NCBI GenBank assembly: GCA_028280485.1 | Contig: JANQLS010000187.1 | Coordinates: 1 to 44,558, forward strand | DNA from: Planctomycetota bacterium | GTDB lineage: Bacteria > Planctomycetota > UBA8108 > JACQVS01 | DNA: 44,558 nucleotides | Direction: 5' to 3' | Part shown: piece by piece, positions 24,915-34,174 of the stretch | Layout: each line of letters starts with the position of its first letter | Position numbering within the stretch: the stretch's first letter is position 1 | The notes under the pieces: model-generated | Seen by the model: only the letters and a program-made list of their open reading frames with translations | Database searches by the model: none | Told to the model about the DNA's origin: nothing | Program-made: the position numbers and the translations under genes

Positions 24915-25472
24915 GTTAGTACCCTAACCTTACCGGAACATTATGTAAAGGTTTTGGGCTTTTTAGTCAAGCTCTATTCCTTGATTTATAAAATGTAAAG
25001 CGCTGTTAGATAGAGTTTCAAACGGCCCACATGAAGAAATAATCTAAAAATAAAGGCTCAGGATAAATTTCTTTGAGCTTGTGCATGCGGAGAATGATCG
25101 TAAAAAAATAGTTCATATTGCTTTAAGAATGGCCGAAAAACTTCTTTAAAAGCAACTTGCCGCAAGTGTTATCGCTTGTTACTATCAGTAGCTTGTACTT
25201 TGGTTGAAACGTAACTGAGGTACCCCTCCTGAACAGACACAGGAAGGCACGGAAGGGCAATCCCAACGAGCTTATCTTATAAAGTCGGCTTTTCTGTCAC
25301 TTTATGCCGTGAATTCACGGCGTGCTTTTTCAGGCATGTAACTTGCCTTAACGTTCAATCATTCAGTTTCCCGCTTCGTGGGGGGTCGAATGGATCCCTT
25401 GCGTCAGCGGATTTTTTATTAACCAAGCGACCTTCGAGAAATCGACGTCGTAGAACCAGTGAGAATAGAGAA
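24915..25472 (+). other. 558-base untranslated region upstream of fusA
   Basis: No protein-coding frame is convincing. The left half is AT-rich. The right half (about 25160-25331) is more structured, includes ACTGAGGTACCCCTCC and AGGAAGGCACGGAAGGGC, and ends in a terminator-like hairpin at 25306. It could be a leader with an attenuator or a separate small RNA; I do not recognise a known class. Confidence 0.35.
25306..25331 (+). terminator. Terminator-like palindrome before fusA
   Basis: GCCGTGAATTCACGGC is a perfect 16-base palindrome followed by GTGCTTTTT, 142 bases before the fusA start. The stem has six G/C-rich pairs with a tight AATT centre. Confidence 0.45.
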
Positions 25473-27584
25473 ATGACGGTCATGCTTAAGAGCGTCGAGA
25501 AAACAGCCAAAGTTAGAAACATCGGTATCATGGCACACATTGATGCCGGCAAGACCACTGTGACCGAGCGTATTCTCTATTACACGGGAAAAATCCATCG
25601 TGTGGGTGAGGTACACGATGGGCAAGCTACGATGGATTACCTCGAAGAAGAACAAAAACGCGGTATCACGATCACCAGTGCGGCCACTTATTGTCAGTGG
25701 AACAAGCACGAGATCAACCTCATCGATACTCCCGGCCACGTCGACTTCACAGTAGAAGTTGAAAGAGCTCTCCGAGTTCTCGATGGCGCGGTTGCAGTAT
25801 TCTGTGCCGTTGCTGGCGTTGAAGCACAGTCAGAAACCGTTTGGCGTCAAGCTACTCGTTACAACGTGCCTCGAATTTGTTTCATCAATAAGATGGACCG
25901 AGTCGGTGCTAACTTCGATAAAGCCGTTGGATCGATCAGAAATAAATTGGGCGCTAAAGTCGCTCCCATCCAAATCCCAATCGGAGCCGAAAAAGACTTT
26001 GAAGGATTTGTCGATCTCATCACGGGTGAAGAAGTTCGCTTTGCCGATGACGCTGGGATGGAGGTCAACCGCCAACCTATTTCTGAGCAATACCAAGAAG
26101 CTTATGAACTCGGTCGCGAAAACTTGCTCGAAGCCCTCGCTGAAGTCGATGACGATCTTTGTGACAAGTTCCTCAATGGCGATGAGATCGATACCGAAAC
26201 CATGATTCGAGTTCTTCGACAAGGTACGGTCAGCGGTCAACTCAATCCTGTTCTTTGTGGTACTGCCTTGAAGAACAAGGGCGTGAGCCAAGTTTTAGAT
26301 GCGATTTGCGATTTCCTTCCTTCTCCTTTGGATATCAAAATTGAGGGAGTCAATCCTAAGAACACTGACGAGGTGATCGAAAGACAGCCCAGTGGCGATG
26401 AGCCCTTCAGTGGAATCGCATTCAAAACGATCGCCGACAAAAATGGCGACTTAACTTTCATCAGAATCTATACCGGTCAATTACGTCGTGGTGATCAGAT
26501 TTATAACGTGAATCGATCTAAAGCTGAACGTATCGGCCGTATTTACCAAATGCACGCCTCCAGAAGAGAAGCCCTCGATGATGGAGCTTCCGCAGGAGAT
26601 ATCGTCGCTGTCGTTGGTTTGAAGAACTCTTACACCGGAGATACACTCTGCTTGAAAGATTCACAAATCGTTTACGGAGAAATGAAATTCCCCGAAACCG
26701 TGATCTCGCAAGCGATCGAAACTCTCTCCGCTTTGGATGGAGACAAGCTGGCTAAAGCATTGGATACTTTGAGTCGCGAAGATCCTACCTTCAAAACTCA
26801 AGTCGACCCTGAAACCGATGAAATCGTTATCTCAGGGATGGGTGAGCTTCACTTAGAAGTGATTATCAATCGCCTTCTCAGTGAGTTTAAGATCCAGCTC
26901 AATGTCGGTAAGCCACGTGTAGCCTATCGCCAAACTCTCGGTAAAGAAATCGAGGTTGAAGGCCGTCACGTCAAACAAAGCGGTGGCCACGGTCAGTTTG
27001 GTGTGGTCAATGTCATCTTCGAACCGATTACTGGTGAAGATACTGAAGAATACGAATTCGTCGACAAGATCGTCGGTGGAGCCGTTCCTCGTGAATACAT
27101 CAAGTCTGTCAACAAAGGTATTTTCGAATCTATGGAACACGGCGCTAATCTTCGCTTCCCCTTCGTAAATGTTAAAGCCACCTTGATCGATGGTAAGTAT
27201 CACGAAGTGGATTCGAGCGATATGGCTTTCCAAATGGCCGGTCGACTCGCCTTCAGAGAAGCCGTAAATCGAGGTAAAGCGATTATTCTCGAGCCTCGTA
27301 TGAAGTTGGAAGTGGTTTGCCCCGCTGATAACTTAGGTGAGGTCGTCGGTGACTTGAACAGCCGCCGAGCCGAAGTTCGCGAAATTGAAACCGACGGTGA
27401 CATTCGAATCGTTCGAGGGATCGTTCCCTTGGCCGAAATGTTTAACTACACGACGTCACTTCGTTCGGCCACTCAAGGTCGTGGAACTGCTTCGATGGAA
27501 CCATCAGAGTACGCACCTGTCCCTGAAGCCGTCGCTGAGAAGGTTCGCGCTGAAAGGCTTGAATTCTTGAATAGCCGCAAGTAA
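25473..27584 (+). CDS. fusA: Translation elongation factor G
   Basis: The 703-residue GTPase moves tRNAs and mRNA through the ribosome. G-domain motifs are AHIDAGKTT (P-loop), RGITITSAATYCQW (switch I), DTPGHVDFTVEVERALRVLDGAV (switch II) and NKMDR. The domain IV/III markers ISGMGELHLEVI, KQSGGHGQFG and GAVPREYIKSVNKGI, and the C-terminal PLAEMFNYTTSLRSATQGRG, are standard. Start ATG 25473, with another ATG three codons later. The gene stands alone, outside the rpsL-rpsG-tuf str operon, with a strong terminator after it; whether it is the main EF-G or a second paralogue cannot be told from this window. Confidence 0.95.
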   Translation: MTVMLKSVEKTAKVRNIGIMAHIDAGKTTVTERILYYTGKIHRVGEVHDGQATMDYLEEEQKRGITITSAATYCQWNKHEINLIDTPGHVDFTVEVERALRVLDGAVAVFCAVAGVEAQSETVWRQATRYNVPRICFINKMDRVGANFDKAVGSIRNKLGAKVAPIQIPIGAEKDFEGFVDLITGEEVRFADDAGMEVNRQPISEQYQEAYELGRENLLEALAEVDDDLCDKFLNGDEIDTETMIRVLRQGTVSGQLNPVLCGTALKNKGVSQVLDAICDFLPSPLDIKIEGVNPKNTDEVIERQPSGDEPFSGIAFKTIADKNGDLTFIRIYTGQLRRGDQIYNVNRSKAERIGRIYQMHASRREALDDGASAGDIVAVVGLKNSYTGDTLCLKDSQIVYGEMKFPETVISQAIETLSALDGDKLAKALDTLSREDPTFKTQVDPETDEIVISGMGELHLEVIINRLLSEFKIQLNVGKPRVAYRQTLGKEIEVEGRHVKQSGGHGQFGVVNVIFEPITGEDTEEYEFVDKIVGGAVPREYIKSVNKGIFESMEHGANLRFPFVNVKATLIDGKYHEVDSSDMAFQMAGRLAFREAVNRGKAIILEPRMKLEVVCPADNLGEVVGDLNSRRAEVREIETDGDIRIVRGIVPLAEMFNYTTSLRSATQGRGTASMEPSEYAPVPEAVAEKVRAERLEFLNSRK

Positions 27585-27605
27585 TCGCAGAGATTGCAAG
27601 CGTTC

Positions 27606-27647
27606 AAAAAAGCCTCATGGTCTTTTAAAGATCATGAGGCTTTTTTT
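27606..27647 (+). terminator. Rho-independent terminator after fusA
   Basis: AAAAAAGCCTCATG and CATGAGGCTTTTTTT form a long stem 22 bases after the stop codon, with a T-run on the plus strand. The A-run lets it work on both strands. Confidence 0.9.
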
Positions 27648-27674
27648 GTGTGTGAATCTTTAGAGATATCCTAG

Positions 27675-27826
27675 TAACTAGCCCGAAGCGCTAGCGAGGG
27701 GAATAATCGTTGATTTGGCCTTTAATGATTTTTATCTACATAAAGTTGAATTGACACCGTTGCGAAATTTGATGGCTTGAGTGAACCCATATTCCTTTCC
27801 CCTCGCTAGCGCTTCGGGCTAGTTAA
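27675..27826. mobile_element. MITE-like element with TAACTAGCCCGAAGCG ends
   Basis: About 28-base perfect inverted ends (TAACTAGCCCGAAGCGC... and ...GCGCTTCGGGCTAGTTA) enclose about 95 bases unrelated to the interiors at 23859 and 34792. The ends match the core at 8042 and the partial copy at 44521. Confidence 0.65.
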
Positions 27827-27899
27827 CTCATTCGCTTTAATATCTAATTAGTTCCTGTTTAATCAACAGGCATTAATTAAATGTTCAAATAGCATGGAG

Positions 27900-28319
27900 C
27901 TACGCGATGTCCTTCTCCAACGCTTCTTTCAATCGAGGATGAAACGCACAAGGTTTCCCGGCTTCTGAAATCGAGGCTAAGGTCGTCGAGCCGGAAGTGA
28001 CCAACTCATCAGTCTCTTTATGTACGACCCGGTAGGTGATCGTCATCCTCACCTTGCTGACTTTTTCAAGGCGAGTTTGGATGACCAAAACATCATCGTA
28101 GCGGGCGGAACTATGAAAGAACTGGTCGCAGTGGGTCAGCATCAGTCTCACTCCCTCTTCTTCAAGCTCCGAGTAGGGGGCTCCTAAATCGCGGAGGAGT
28201 TCCGTTCGGCCGACTTCAAAGTAATGGAGGTATACCGAGTGGTGGACGACGCCCTGAGAGTCGACCTCAGGAAACCGAACTCGAATTTCAGATATATGAA
28301 CGGGGCCGGGAAGGGACAT
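27900..28319 (-). CDS. Acyl-CoA thioesterase, YbgC/FcbC-like hotdog fold
   Basis: The 139-residue protein shows IRVRFPEVDSQGVVHHSVYLHYFEVGRTELLRDLG, the classical 4-hydroxybenzoyl-CoA thioesterase / YbgC motif with the catalytic Asp in EVDSQG. VRMTITYRVVHKETDELVTSG strand sequence follows. It hydrolyses an acyl-CoA; the chain is not predictable. It lies 34 bases downstream of the AraC-type regulator gene on the same strand and could share its transcript. Confidence 0.85.
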   Translation of the reverse strand: MSLPGPVHISEIRVRFPEVDSQGVVHHSVYLHYFEVGRTELLRDLGAPYSELEEEGVRLMLTHCDQFFHSSARYDDVLVIQTRLEKVSKVRMTITYRVVHKETDELVTSGSTTLASISEAGKPCAFHPRLKEALEKDIA

Positions 28320-28353
28320 AGATTTATATTTGATTAATAGATAGAAGGAAGGG

Positions 28354-29136
28354 CTATGGGTGCCGAAATCGGTTTCGGTAAGCCAAGGGGGTCATGCCAG
28401 TGATCTTGCTGAATCTTTTGGTGAAATGACTTTGGTCAAAAAATCCTACTGACATTCCGATGTCAGCGATCGAACGAGAAGATTGAATCAATTTGCTTTG
28501 AGCGTCTTGGATCCTTCTGGAAAGTATATATTCGGTGGGGGACATCCTCAATATACTGCGAAACTTATAATTGAACTGGGTCGAGGATAAGTCGGCTAAC
28601 TCGGCCATCTCTTTCATCGAGATCGGTTGAGTGTAGTTGTCATCGATATACTTTAGAACGGGAGTTAATTCTTGAAAGAAAGAGCTTTGTTCTTCGGGAG
28701 TATCGATCGGGTACATGACGCCTGCGATTCCGATTACATTTTGGTTGGGAGAGAGAAGCGGGATTTTGGTTGATACATACCAGCCGGGTGTGCCTCGGAC
28801 GTGGGGGACTAACCAAACCTGATTAGGAATAGCTTTTCCGAGTTCCATCACACGACGATCTTCTGCATGGTAGGCTTCGGCGAGAGCAGGGGGCTGAAAA
28901 TCTAAATCTGTACGGCCGTAGAGGAGCTCTTCCTCTTCGAGGCCAAAGATATCGCGTAAGGTCCTATGATTGATCCCAATATAACGATGCTGGGCATCCT
29001 TGGCGTAAAAAAAGACTGCGGGCAAGTATTCGAAGAGCTCAATTACAGTTTGAGCGCCAGGATGCTGTTGAAAGAAGGCCTCGCTGTAGGCTCTGCCGAT
29101 GAGGGGTTGAGTTGATTTGGGCGTCAAATCGTACAA
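28354..29136 (-). CDS. PAS-domain AraC-family transcription regulator
   Basis: The 260-residue protein has an N-terminal PAS-like sensor at about residues 25-150 (FEYLPAVFFYAKDAQHRYIGINHRTLRDIFGLEEEELLYGRTDLDF) and a C-terminal AraC DNA-binding domain with two helix-turn-helix units (ISMKEMAELADLSSTQFNYKFRSILRMSPTEYIL and IADIGMSVGFFDQSHFTKRFSKITGMTPLAYR). It is divergent from the cytochrome/DUF1501 operon, separated by 126 bases that hold two palindromic elements. It probably controls that operon and itself in response to a ligand of the PAS domain. Confidence 0.88.
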   Translation of the reverse strand: MYDLTPKSTQPLIGRAYSEAFFQQHPGAQTVIELFEYLPAVFFYAKDAQHRYIGINHRTLRDIFGLEEEELLYGRTDLDFQPPALAEAYHAEDRRVMELGKAIPNQVWLVPHVRGTPGWYVSTKIPLLSPNQNVIGIAGVMYPIDTPEEQSSFFQELTPVLKYIDDNYTQPISMKEMAELADLSSTQFNYKFRSILRMSPTEYILSRRIQDAQSKLIQSSRSIADIGMSVGFFDQSHFTKRFSKITGMTPLAYRNRFRHP

Positions 29137-29177
29137 TCTCCAGTCTTTGACCGTACAAGTAAGTTTAAGAAGTTCTG

Positions 29178-29276
29178 GTATGATTTAACTATATTAATAC
29201 TGGTATTAAAAAGATCCAGCCGCTCCTTTCAGCCGGATGAAATTAAAAGCCGTTTATTAAATATGTTAAATCATAC
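29178..29276. promoter_or_regulatory. Inverted repeats in the AraC / DUF1549 divergent region (candidate operator)
   Basis: GTATGATTTAAC at 29178-29189 is repeated as its exact reverse complement GTTAAATCATAC at 29265-29276, which overlaps the start codon of the cytochrome gene. Between them lies the 16-base palindrome TTAATACTGGTATTAA (29194-29209). Paired distant sites suit looping by an AraC-type dimer; binding itself is inference. Confidence 0.6.
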
Positions 29277-32200
29277 AAATAAAGCTCTTCTAATGGTCCT
29301 GGTTTTGGGTTTCTCTTCCCTGAATTCGGAGGAACCTCTTTCCTTCAATCGTGATGTACGCCCTATTCTTTCTGACCGCTGCTTTAAGTGCCATGGCCCC
29401 GATGCTTCCAACAGTGATTCGGACTTTAGGTTAGATTCGTTCAAGCACATTACCCAAGACTTAGGTGGTTATTTTGGAGTCGTCCCTGGAAACCTCGATA
29501 AAAGTGAGCTCCATAAAAGGATTCACAGTCGAGACAAAAACGAGCAAATGCCTCCTCCCGGTTCTCTGAGAGGTCTTTCAGAGAAGGAGAAACGAATTTT
29601 AGATCGATGGATCTTAGAGGGCGCGAGCTATGAAGGTCATTGGGCCTTTCAATCGATCCCTAAAAAAATCACCCCTCCCGATTTGAACAGCGATTGGGGA
29701 AGAGGGCTTATCGATCAGTTCGTTCTTCGAAAAATTAAAAGTTTAAACTTAAAACCTAATCGAGAAGCCTCTAAAGAAAAATGGCTTCGGCGAGTGACCT
29801 TTGATCTGACGGGGCTCCCTCCTACGATCTCTGAGCTTGAAGTTTTCCTAAAAGACAGCTCCAAAGACGCGTTTGAAAAAGTTGTTGATCGATTATTAAA
29901 AACAGATGCCTCCAGTGAACGTTTGACCAGCGAATGGCTCGACGTGGCTCGCTATTCTGACACTCTCGGCTATCAACGCGATGATGAGCGGTTTGTTTGG
30001 CCCTGGAGAGATTGGGTGATCAAAGCGTTCAAAGAGAATATGCCTTTTGACCAATTCATCACTTGGCAGTTAGCCGGTGATTTATTTCCAAAGGCAACGC
30101 GTGAGCAAAAACTGGCAACGACCTTCAATCGATTGCACTCCCACAAAAAAGAAGGTGGGGTGGCTCTGGAGGAGTTCCGTATCGAGAATGTGGCGGATCG
30201 AACTCATACAATGGCTTCAGCCTTTATGGGCTTGACGCTTGAATGTTCCCGTTGTCACGATCACAAGTACGATCCTATCACGATGAAGGATTACTATCAG
30301 CTCACCTCCTTTTTTGCCAATATCGATGAGCGAGGGCTGATTTCGTACTTCACGGATGCCGTTCCTACTCCTGCGATGCCCTTTCCTTCCAAAGAGCAGG
30401 AAAGTCAACTTCGACAGGCAGAAGCGCGAATTTTAAAAATTGAGGAAGCTCTAAATAAAACTCATTCTGAGGCCAAAGAGAAATTTGAAAACTGGTTGAG
30501 AGATTGGCGCAAGCAAGAGCTCAACCAAGATGAGTTCGAATCATTTTATCTTCCCGGGAAAGTAGCTGACTTATCTTTCGAGTCTTTCGCTTCGATCACC
30601 AAAGAAGAAAGTAAAAACGAAGAAGGGAAAAATGTTCCGCCAAAGAAAATGCAAACTTTAGAGAACCACGTTGAGAACTCTTCGCGGGCGATTACCTCTA
30701 AGGAAAACCTTCTCGTACCGGGAATCTCGGGTCATGCGATTCGATTGACGGGAGATGACTCCGTAGTCCTGCCAAAGATTGGACACTATGGTCGACATCA
30801 ATCTTTTTCGATCTCTCTTTGGATCAACACCTCAGAAGTTGACCAACGAGCCGTCATCTTTCGCCGTTCGCGGGGTTGGGACGATGCAGGATCCATCGGC
30901 TATGAATTGACCAAGGAAGGGGCGCTGCTCAGCGCTAAGATGGTTCACTTTTGGCCGGGGAATGCTCTCTGTGTCGAAACCACTACTCCCCTGGTTCCGG
31001 GGCGTTGGTATCACGTTGTCTTTACTTATGATGGTTCCTCTCAAGCCAAAGGACTTAAACTTTACCTTGATGGGCAGCCGGCTAAAACCGTAATTCAACA
31101 AGACAGTTTAACGAGAACCATCACCCAATGGAGGTATGGATACCCTGATCTTGCGATTGGATCACGTTACCGTGACCGAGGCTTTAAGGGCGGGAAGGTC
31201 GATGAGTTTAAGGTTTTTGAACGCAGTTTAACTGAGATTGAAGTGGAGCACCTTTTCGATGGCCGCAAGCTCGATGCACTTCGACGGAAGTCTCCCTCAA
31301 GTTTAACTTCCACAGAAAGAGCTCAACTCTTTCAGTATTTTGTCACGAACTTTCATTCGAGTTCCCTCAAGAATTTAAAGAAGCTCTCAGAGGTGAGGAA
31401 GGATCTCAATACGGTTAAGGATGCTATCCCCGGGATCACCATCATGAGGGAACAGTCGAAGCCTCGCCCCGCATATATTCTTACCCGAGGAGCTTACAAC
31501 CAAAGAGGGAAGCAAGTTTTTGCCAATACCCCTGCGTTTCTTCCGGGCTTTCCAAAAGATGCTCCTCGAAATCGATTAGGTTTGGCCAAGTGGCTCACTT
31601 CTTCTGAGCATCCTCTCACGGCAAGAGTGACCGTGAATCGATACTGGCAGTTAATTTTTGGTCGAGGTTTGGTCTCCACTCCTGAAGATTTTGGAAACCA
31701 AGGGGAGCTTCCCAGTCATCCTCATTTATTAGATTGGTTGGCCCGAGACTTCATTGACAACGGTTGGGATGTTCGACGCCTGTTGAAGATGATGGTTTTA
31801 TCGTCAACTTACCGACAAAGTGGAGTCGTCTCTCCCGAAATCCGTCAAAAAGATCCACACAACATTTGGCTCGCCCGTGGCCCTAGTCAGCGACTCACGG
31901 CTGAAATGATTCGAGATAATATTCTCGCTAGTTGCGATCTGTTGGTTCGGAAAGTCGGAGGTCCACCGGTAAAGCCCTATGACCTCGCCCACGCTTACAC
32001 CCCATTAACTGTCGATAAAGGGGATCGGCTTTACCGGAGAAGTTTATATACCTTTTGGAAGCGAACTTCTCCATCTCCATTCATGATGACCTTGAACGCC
32101 AATAAGCGAGAGGTGTGTCGATTGAATCGGGAAGTGACGAATTCACCGTTACAGGCATTGTTGCTCCTCAATGGAACTCAGATGATGGAGGCCGCTAAGC

Positions 32201-32490
32201 ATTTTGCCATTCGACTTCATTCTCAAAAGGGACGAGATGAATCCACGATTCTAAAAAATGTGTTCCAACGATTTACCAGTCGGAAGCCCACTCCGAGTGA
32301 GTTTAGGGTGTTAAAGCAATTGCTCGAGGAGCAAGGTCATGAATTCCGATCTCAACCTCAATTGATGAATCAATTATGGGGTGAGAATAAGGGCGAAGTC
32401 TCCATCCCGAAAGACAGAGAATTTGTTTCTGCGTTAACTGTACTCATCAATACTCTCATGAATTTTGATGAAAGTTTGAGGCACCAATGA
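29263..32490 (+). CDS. Planctomycete cytochrome C / DUF1549 / LamG / DUF1553 protein
   Basis: The 1075-residue exported protein has a signal peptide, then a planctomycete-type cytochrome domain with heme motif CFKCH at residues 40-44 (LSFNRDVRPILSDRCFKCHGPD). DUF1549 (PSCyt2) spans about 165-370, with a second CxxCH in CSRCHDHKYDP. A LamG/concanavalin-type domain lies at about 500-640 (QSFSISLWINTSE, LYLDGQPA) and DUF1553 (PSD1) at about 740-1010 (TARVTVNRYWQLIFGRGLV, STPEDFGNQGELPSHPHLLDW). The family is very abundant in Planctomycetota; the biochemical role is unsettled, with redox or polysaccharide-related roles suggested by the heme and LamG parts. It overlaps the DUF1501 gene by four bases. 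Confidence 0.93.
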   Translation: MLNHTNKALLMVLVLGFSSLNSEEPLSFNRDVRPILSDRCFKCHGPDASNSDSDFRLDSFKHITQDLGGYFGVVPGNLDKSELHKRIHSRDKNEQMPPPGSLRGLSEKEKRILDRWILEGASYEGHWAFQSIPKKITPPDLNSDWGRGLIDQFVLRKIKSLNLKPNREASKEKWLRRVTFDLTGLPPTISELEVFLKDSSKDAFEKVVDRLLKTDASSERLTSEWLDVARYSDTLGYQRDDERFVWPWRDWVIKAFKENMPFDQFITWQLAGDLFPKATREQKLATTFNRLHSHKKEGGVALEEFRIENVADRTHTMASAFMGLTLECSRCHDHKYDPITMKDYYQLTSFFANIDERGLISYFTDAVPTPAMPFPSKEQESQLRQAEARILKIEEALNKTHSEAKEKFENWLRDWRKQELNQDEFESFYLPGKVADLSFESFASITKEESKNEEGKNVPPKKMQTLENHVENSSRAITSKENLLVPGISGHAIRLTGDDSVVLPKIGHYGRHQSFSISLWINTSEVDQRAVIFRRSRGWDDAGSIGYELTKEGALLSAKMVHFWPGNALCVETTTPLVPGRWYHVVFTYDGSSQAKGLKLYLDGQPAKTVIQQDSLTRTITQWRYGYPDLAIGSRYRDRGFKGGKVDEFKVFERSLTEIEVEHLFDGRKLDALRRKSPSSLTSTERAQLFQYFVTNFHSSSLKNLKKLSEVRKDLNTVKDAIPGITIMREQSKPRPAYILTRGAYNQRGKQVFANTPAFLPGFPKDAPRNRLGLAKWLTSSEHPLTARVTVNRYWQLIFGRGLVSTPEDFGNQGELPSHPHLLDWLARDFIDNGWDVRRLLKMMVLSSTYRQSGVVSPEIRQKDPHNIWLARGPSQRLTAEMIRDNILASCDLLVRKVGGPPVKPYDLAHAYTPLTVDKGDRLYRRSLYTFWKRTSPSPFMMTLNANKREVCRLNREVTNSPLQALLLLNGTQMMEAAKHFAIRLHSQKGRDESTILKNVFQRFTSRKPTPSEFRVLKQLLEEQGHEFRSQPQLMNQLWGENKGEVSIPKDREFVSALTVLINTLMNFDESLRHQ

Positions 32491-33953
32491 TCCCCAACGA
32501 AAATTCAAATTCCCCAACTTCGTTCAGTCGACGGCACTGGCTCCAACAATTTGGCCACGGAATGGGGGCCATCGCCCTAGCTGAACTTTTAAATGCTGAA
32601 AAAGGTTCCTACGCCAATGAGCCTGCTATTGCTGGGAGTGGGTCATCTCCCGCAGGATTAACCCCCTTGGCTCCCAAGGCGAAGAGAGTCATCTTTCTTT
32701 TTCAGTCAGGGGCTCCTTCTCAGATTGAACTCTTCGATCACAAGCCGGAGTTGAATAAACGGCAAGGATCAGAATTACCAGATTCCATCAGAAGAGGGCA
32801 ACGTTTAACGGGAATGAGCGCTCATCAAGCAAGCTTACCTGTAGTCGGCTCACCCTTTAAATTTCAACGCCACGGAAAAAGTGGGAACTGGTTGAGTGAG
32901 ATTCTTCCCCATACTGCCAAGGTTGCAGATGAGCTTTGTATTATTCGCTCGATGTATACAGAGGCGATCAATCATGGGCCTGGGGTCACTTTTATGCAGA
33001 CCGGTTCTCAGTTTCCTGGTCGGCCGAGTATGGGATCTTGGCTTTGGTACGGTTTAGGTAGTGAATCGCAAAACTTACCTGGCTTCGTCGTCATGGTTTC
33101 CACTCGACGAGGAGGACAGCCATTAGTTTCTCGTTTGTGGGGGAGTGGATTTTTACCGGGGAAGTACGATGGGGTTCGATTACGTCCGACTCAAGATGCC
33201 GTACTCTACCTCAATAATCCTCAAGGAATCAGTCGAAACGGTCGGCGGAAGGCTTTGGACCGATTGAAAGATCTCCATCAAATTCAACTTGAGAAGACTC
33301 AGGATCCTTTGCTCGAAACTCGAATCGCTCAGTATGAGATGGCATTTAACATGCAGTCTTCCATTCCGGATGTGACAAATATCTCTGACGAGACGGAGGA
33401 GACTCTCGAAATGTACGGTAAAGATGTTCGTACTCCAGGAACTTATGCCGCAAATTGTTTGCGAGCGAGAAGACTCGCCGAGCGAGGAGTTCGATTCATT
33501 CAGCTCTACCAGCCGAGTTGGGACCATCATGGCTACCTCCCCAACGGTATTCGCCGTCAGTGTAAGATTACCGATCAACCGACTGCTGCCCTGATTCAAG
33601 ATTTAAAACAACGCGGGATGCTCGACGACACTCTCGTTATTTGGGGGGGCGAGTTTGGTCGTACGAGTTATTGCCAAGGAAAGATCAACGGTAATATTTA
33701 CGGTCGCGATCACCATCCGCGTTGTTTCACCATGTGGATGGCTGGCGGTGGAGTGCGTAAAGGATACACTCACGGTACAACCGATGACTTCAGTTACAAC
33801 GTGGCTACTGATGGAGTGCACATTCACGATTTACACGCGACGATCCTTCATCTCTTAGGGATTGATCACGAACGGCTTACTTACAAGTATCAAGGGCGTT
33901 ATTTCCGATTGACCGATGTTCATGGGCATGTTGTTAAGGATGTTTTGGCGTAG
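32487..33953 (+). CDS. DUF1501 family protein with Tat signal
   Basis: The 488-residue protein starts with a twin-Arg leader (SFSRRHWLQQFGHGMGAIALAEL), so a folded, possibly cofactor-bearing protein is exported. The rest is DUF1501, a sulfatase/alkaline-phosphatase-like fold: APKAKRVIFLFQSGAPSQIELFDHKPEL, HTAKVADELCIIRSMYTEAINHGPG, GRPSMGSWLWYGLGS, LYQPSWDHHGYL, DTLVIWGGEFGRTSYCQG, GRDHHPRCFTMWMAGGGVRKG and HDLHATILHLLGIDHERLTYKYQGR. His/Asp residues in the last blocks resemble metal ligands of that fold. It is translationally coupled to the cytochrome-domain protein, its usual partner. Confidence 0.93.
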   Translation: MIPNENSNSPTSFSRRHWLQQFGHGMGAIALAELLNAEKGSYANEPAIAGSGSSPAGLTPLAPKAKRVIFLFQSGAPSQIELFDHKPELNKRQGSELPDSIRRGQRLTGMSAHQASLPVVGSPFKFQRHGKSGNWLSEILPHTAKVADELCIIRSMYTEAINHGPGVTFMQTGSQFPGRPSMGSWLWYGLGSESQNLPGFVVMVSTRRGGQPLVSRLWGSGFLPGKYDGVRLRPTQDAVLYLNNPQGISRNGRRKALDRLKDLHQIQLEKTQDPLLETRIAQYEMAFNMQSSIPDVTNISDETEETLEMYGKDVRTPGTYAANCLRARRLAERGVRFIQLYQPSWDHHGYLPNGIRRQCKITDQPTAALIQDLKQRGMLDDTLVIWGGEFGRTSYCQGKINGNIYGRDHHPRCFTMWMAGGGVRKGYTHGTTDDFSYNVATDGVHIHDLHATILHLLGIDHERLTYKYQGRYFRLTDVHGHVVKDVLA

Positions 33954-33975
33954 ATTTTAAGAATTCAAATTTAAG

Positions 33976-34007
33976 CCTTCACCTTACCCGGGCAAGGTGA
34001 AGGTTTT
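33976..34007 (+). terminator. Rho-independent terminator after the DUF1501 gene
   Basis: CCTTCACCTT and AAGGTGAAGG form a perfect ten-base-pair stem with loop ACCCGGGC and a short T-run, 23 bases after the stop. Confidence 0.88.
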
Positions 34008-34174
34008 GATTTAGATTTTGATGCGGTTGTTTTCGAATGTAAAATCTGCAAGGCTCAATCTAGGTAATCCAAGAAACGATATCAGCTCCATCATATGAAT
34101 GTTCTAAGAAATCTGTTGAATTGAGCAACTCATCACTCTGTTCCTGCTATTAAAATAAACACCTGAATTCAACC

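Noticed and set aside
25160..25331. 6S RNA, tmRNA or RNase P RNA upstream of fusA
   Set aside because: Their conserved core sequences are not visible; only the terminator-like hairpin is clear.
25830..26291. Minus-strand frames inside fusA
   Set aside because: Mirror frames of a highly biased coding sequence; fusA is intact on the plus strand.
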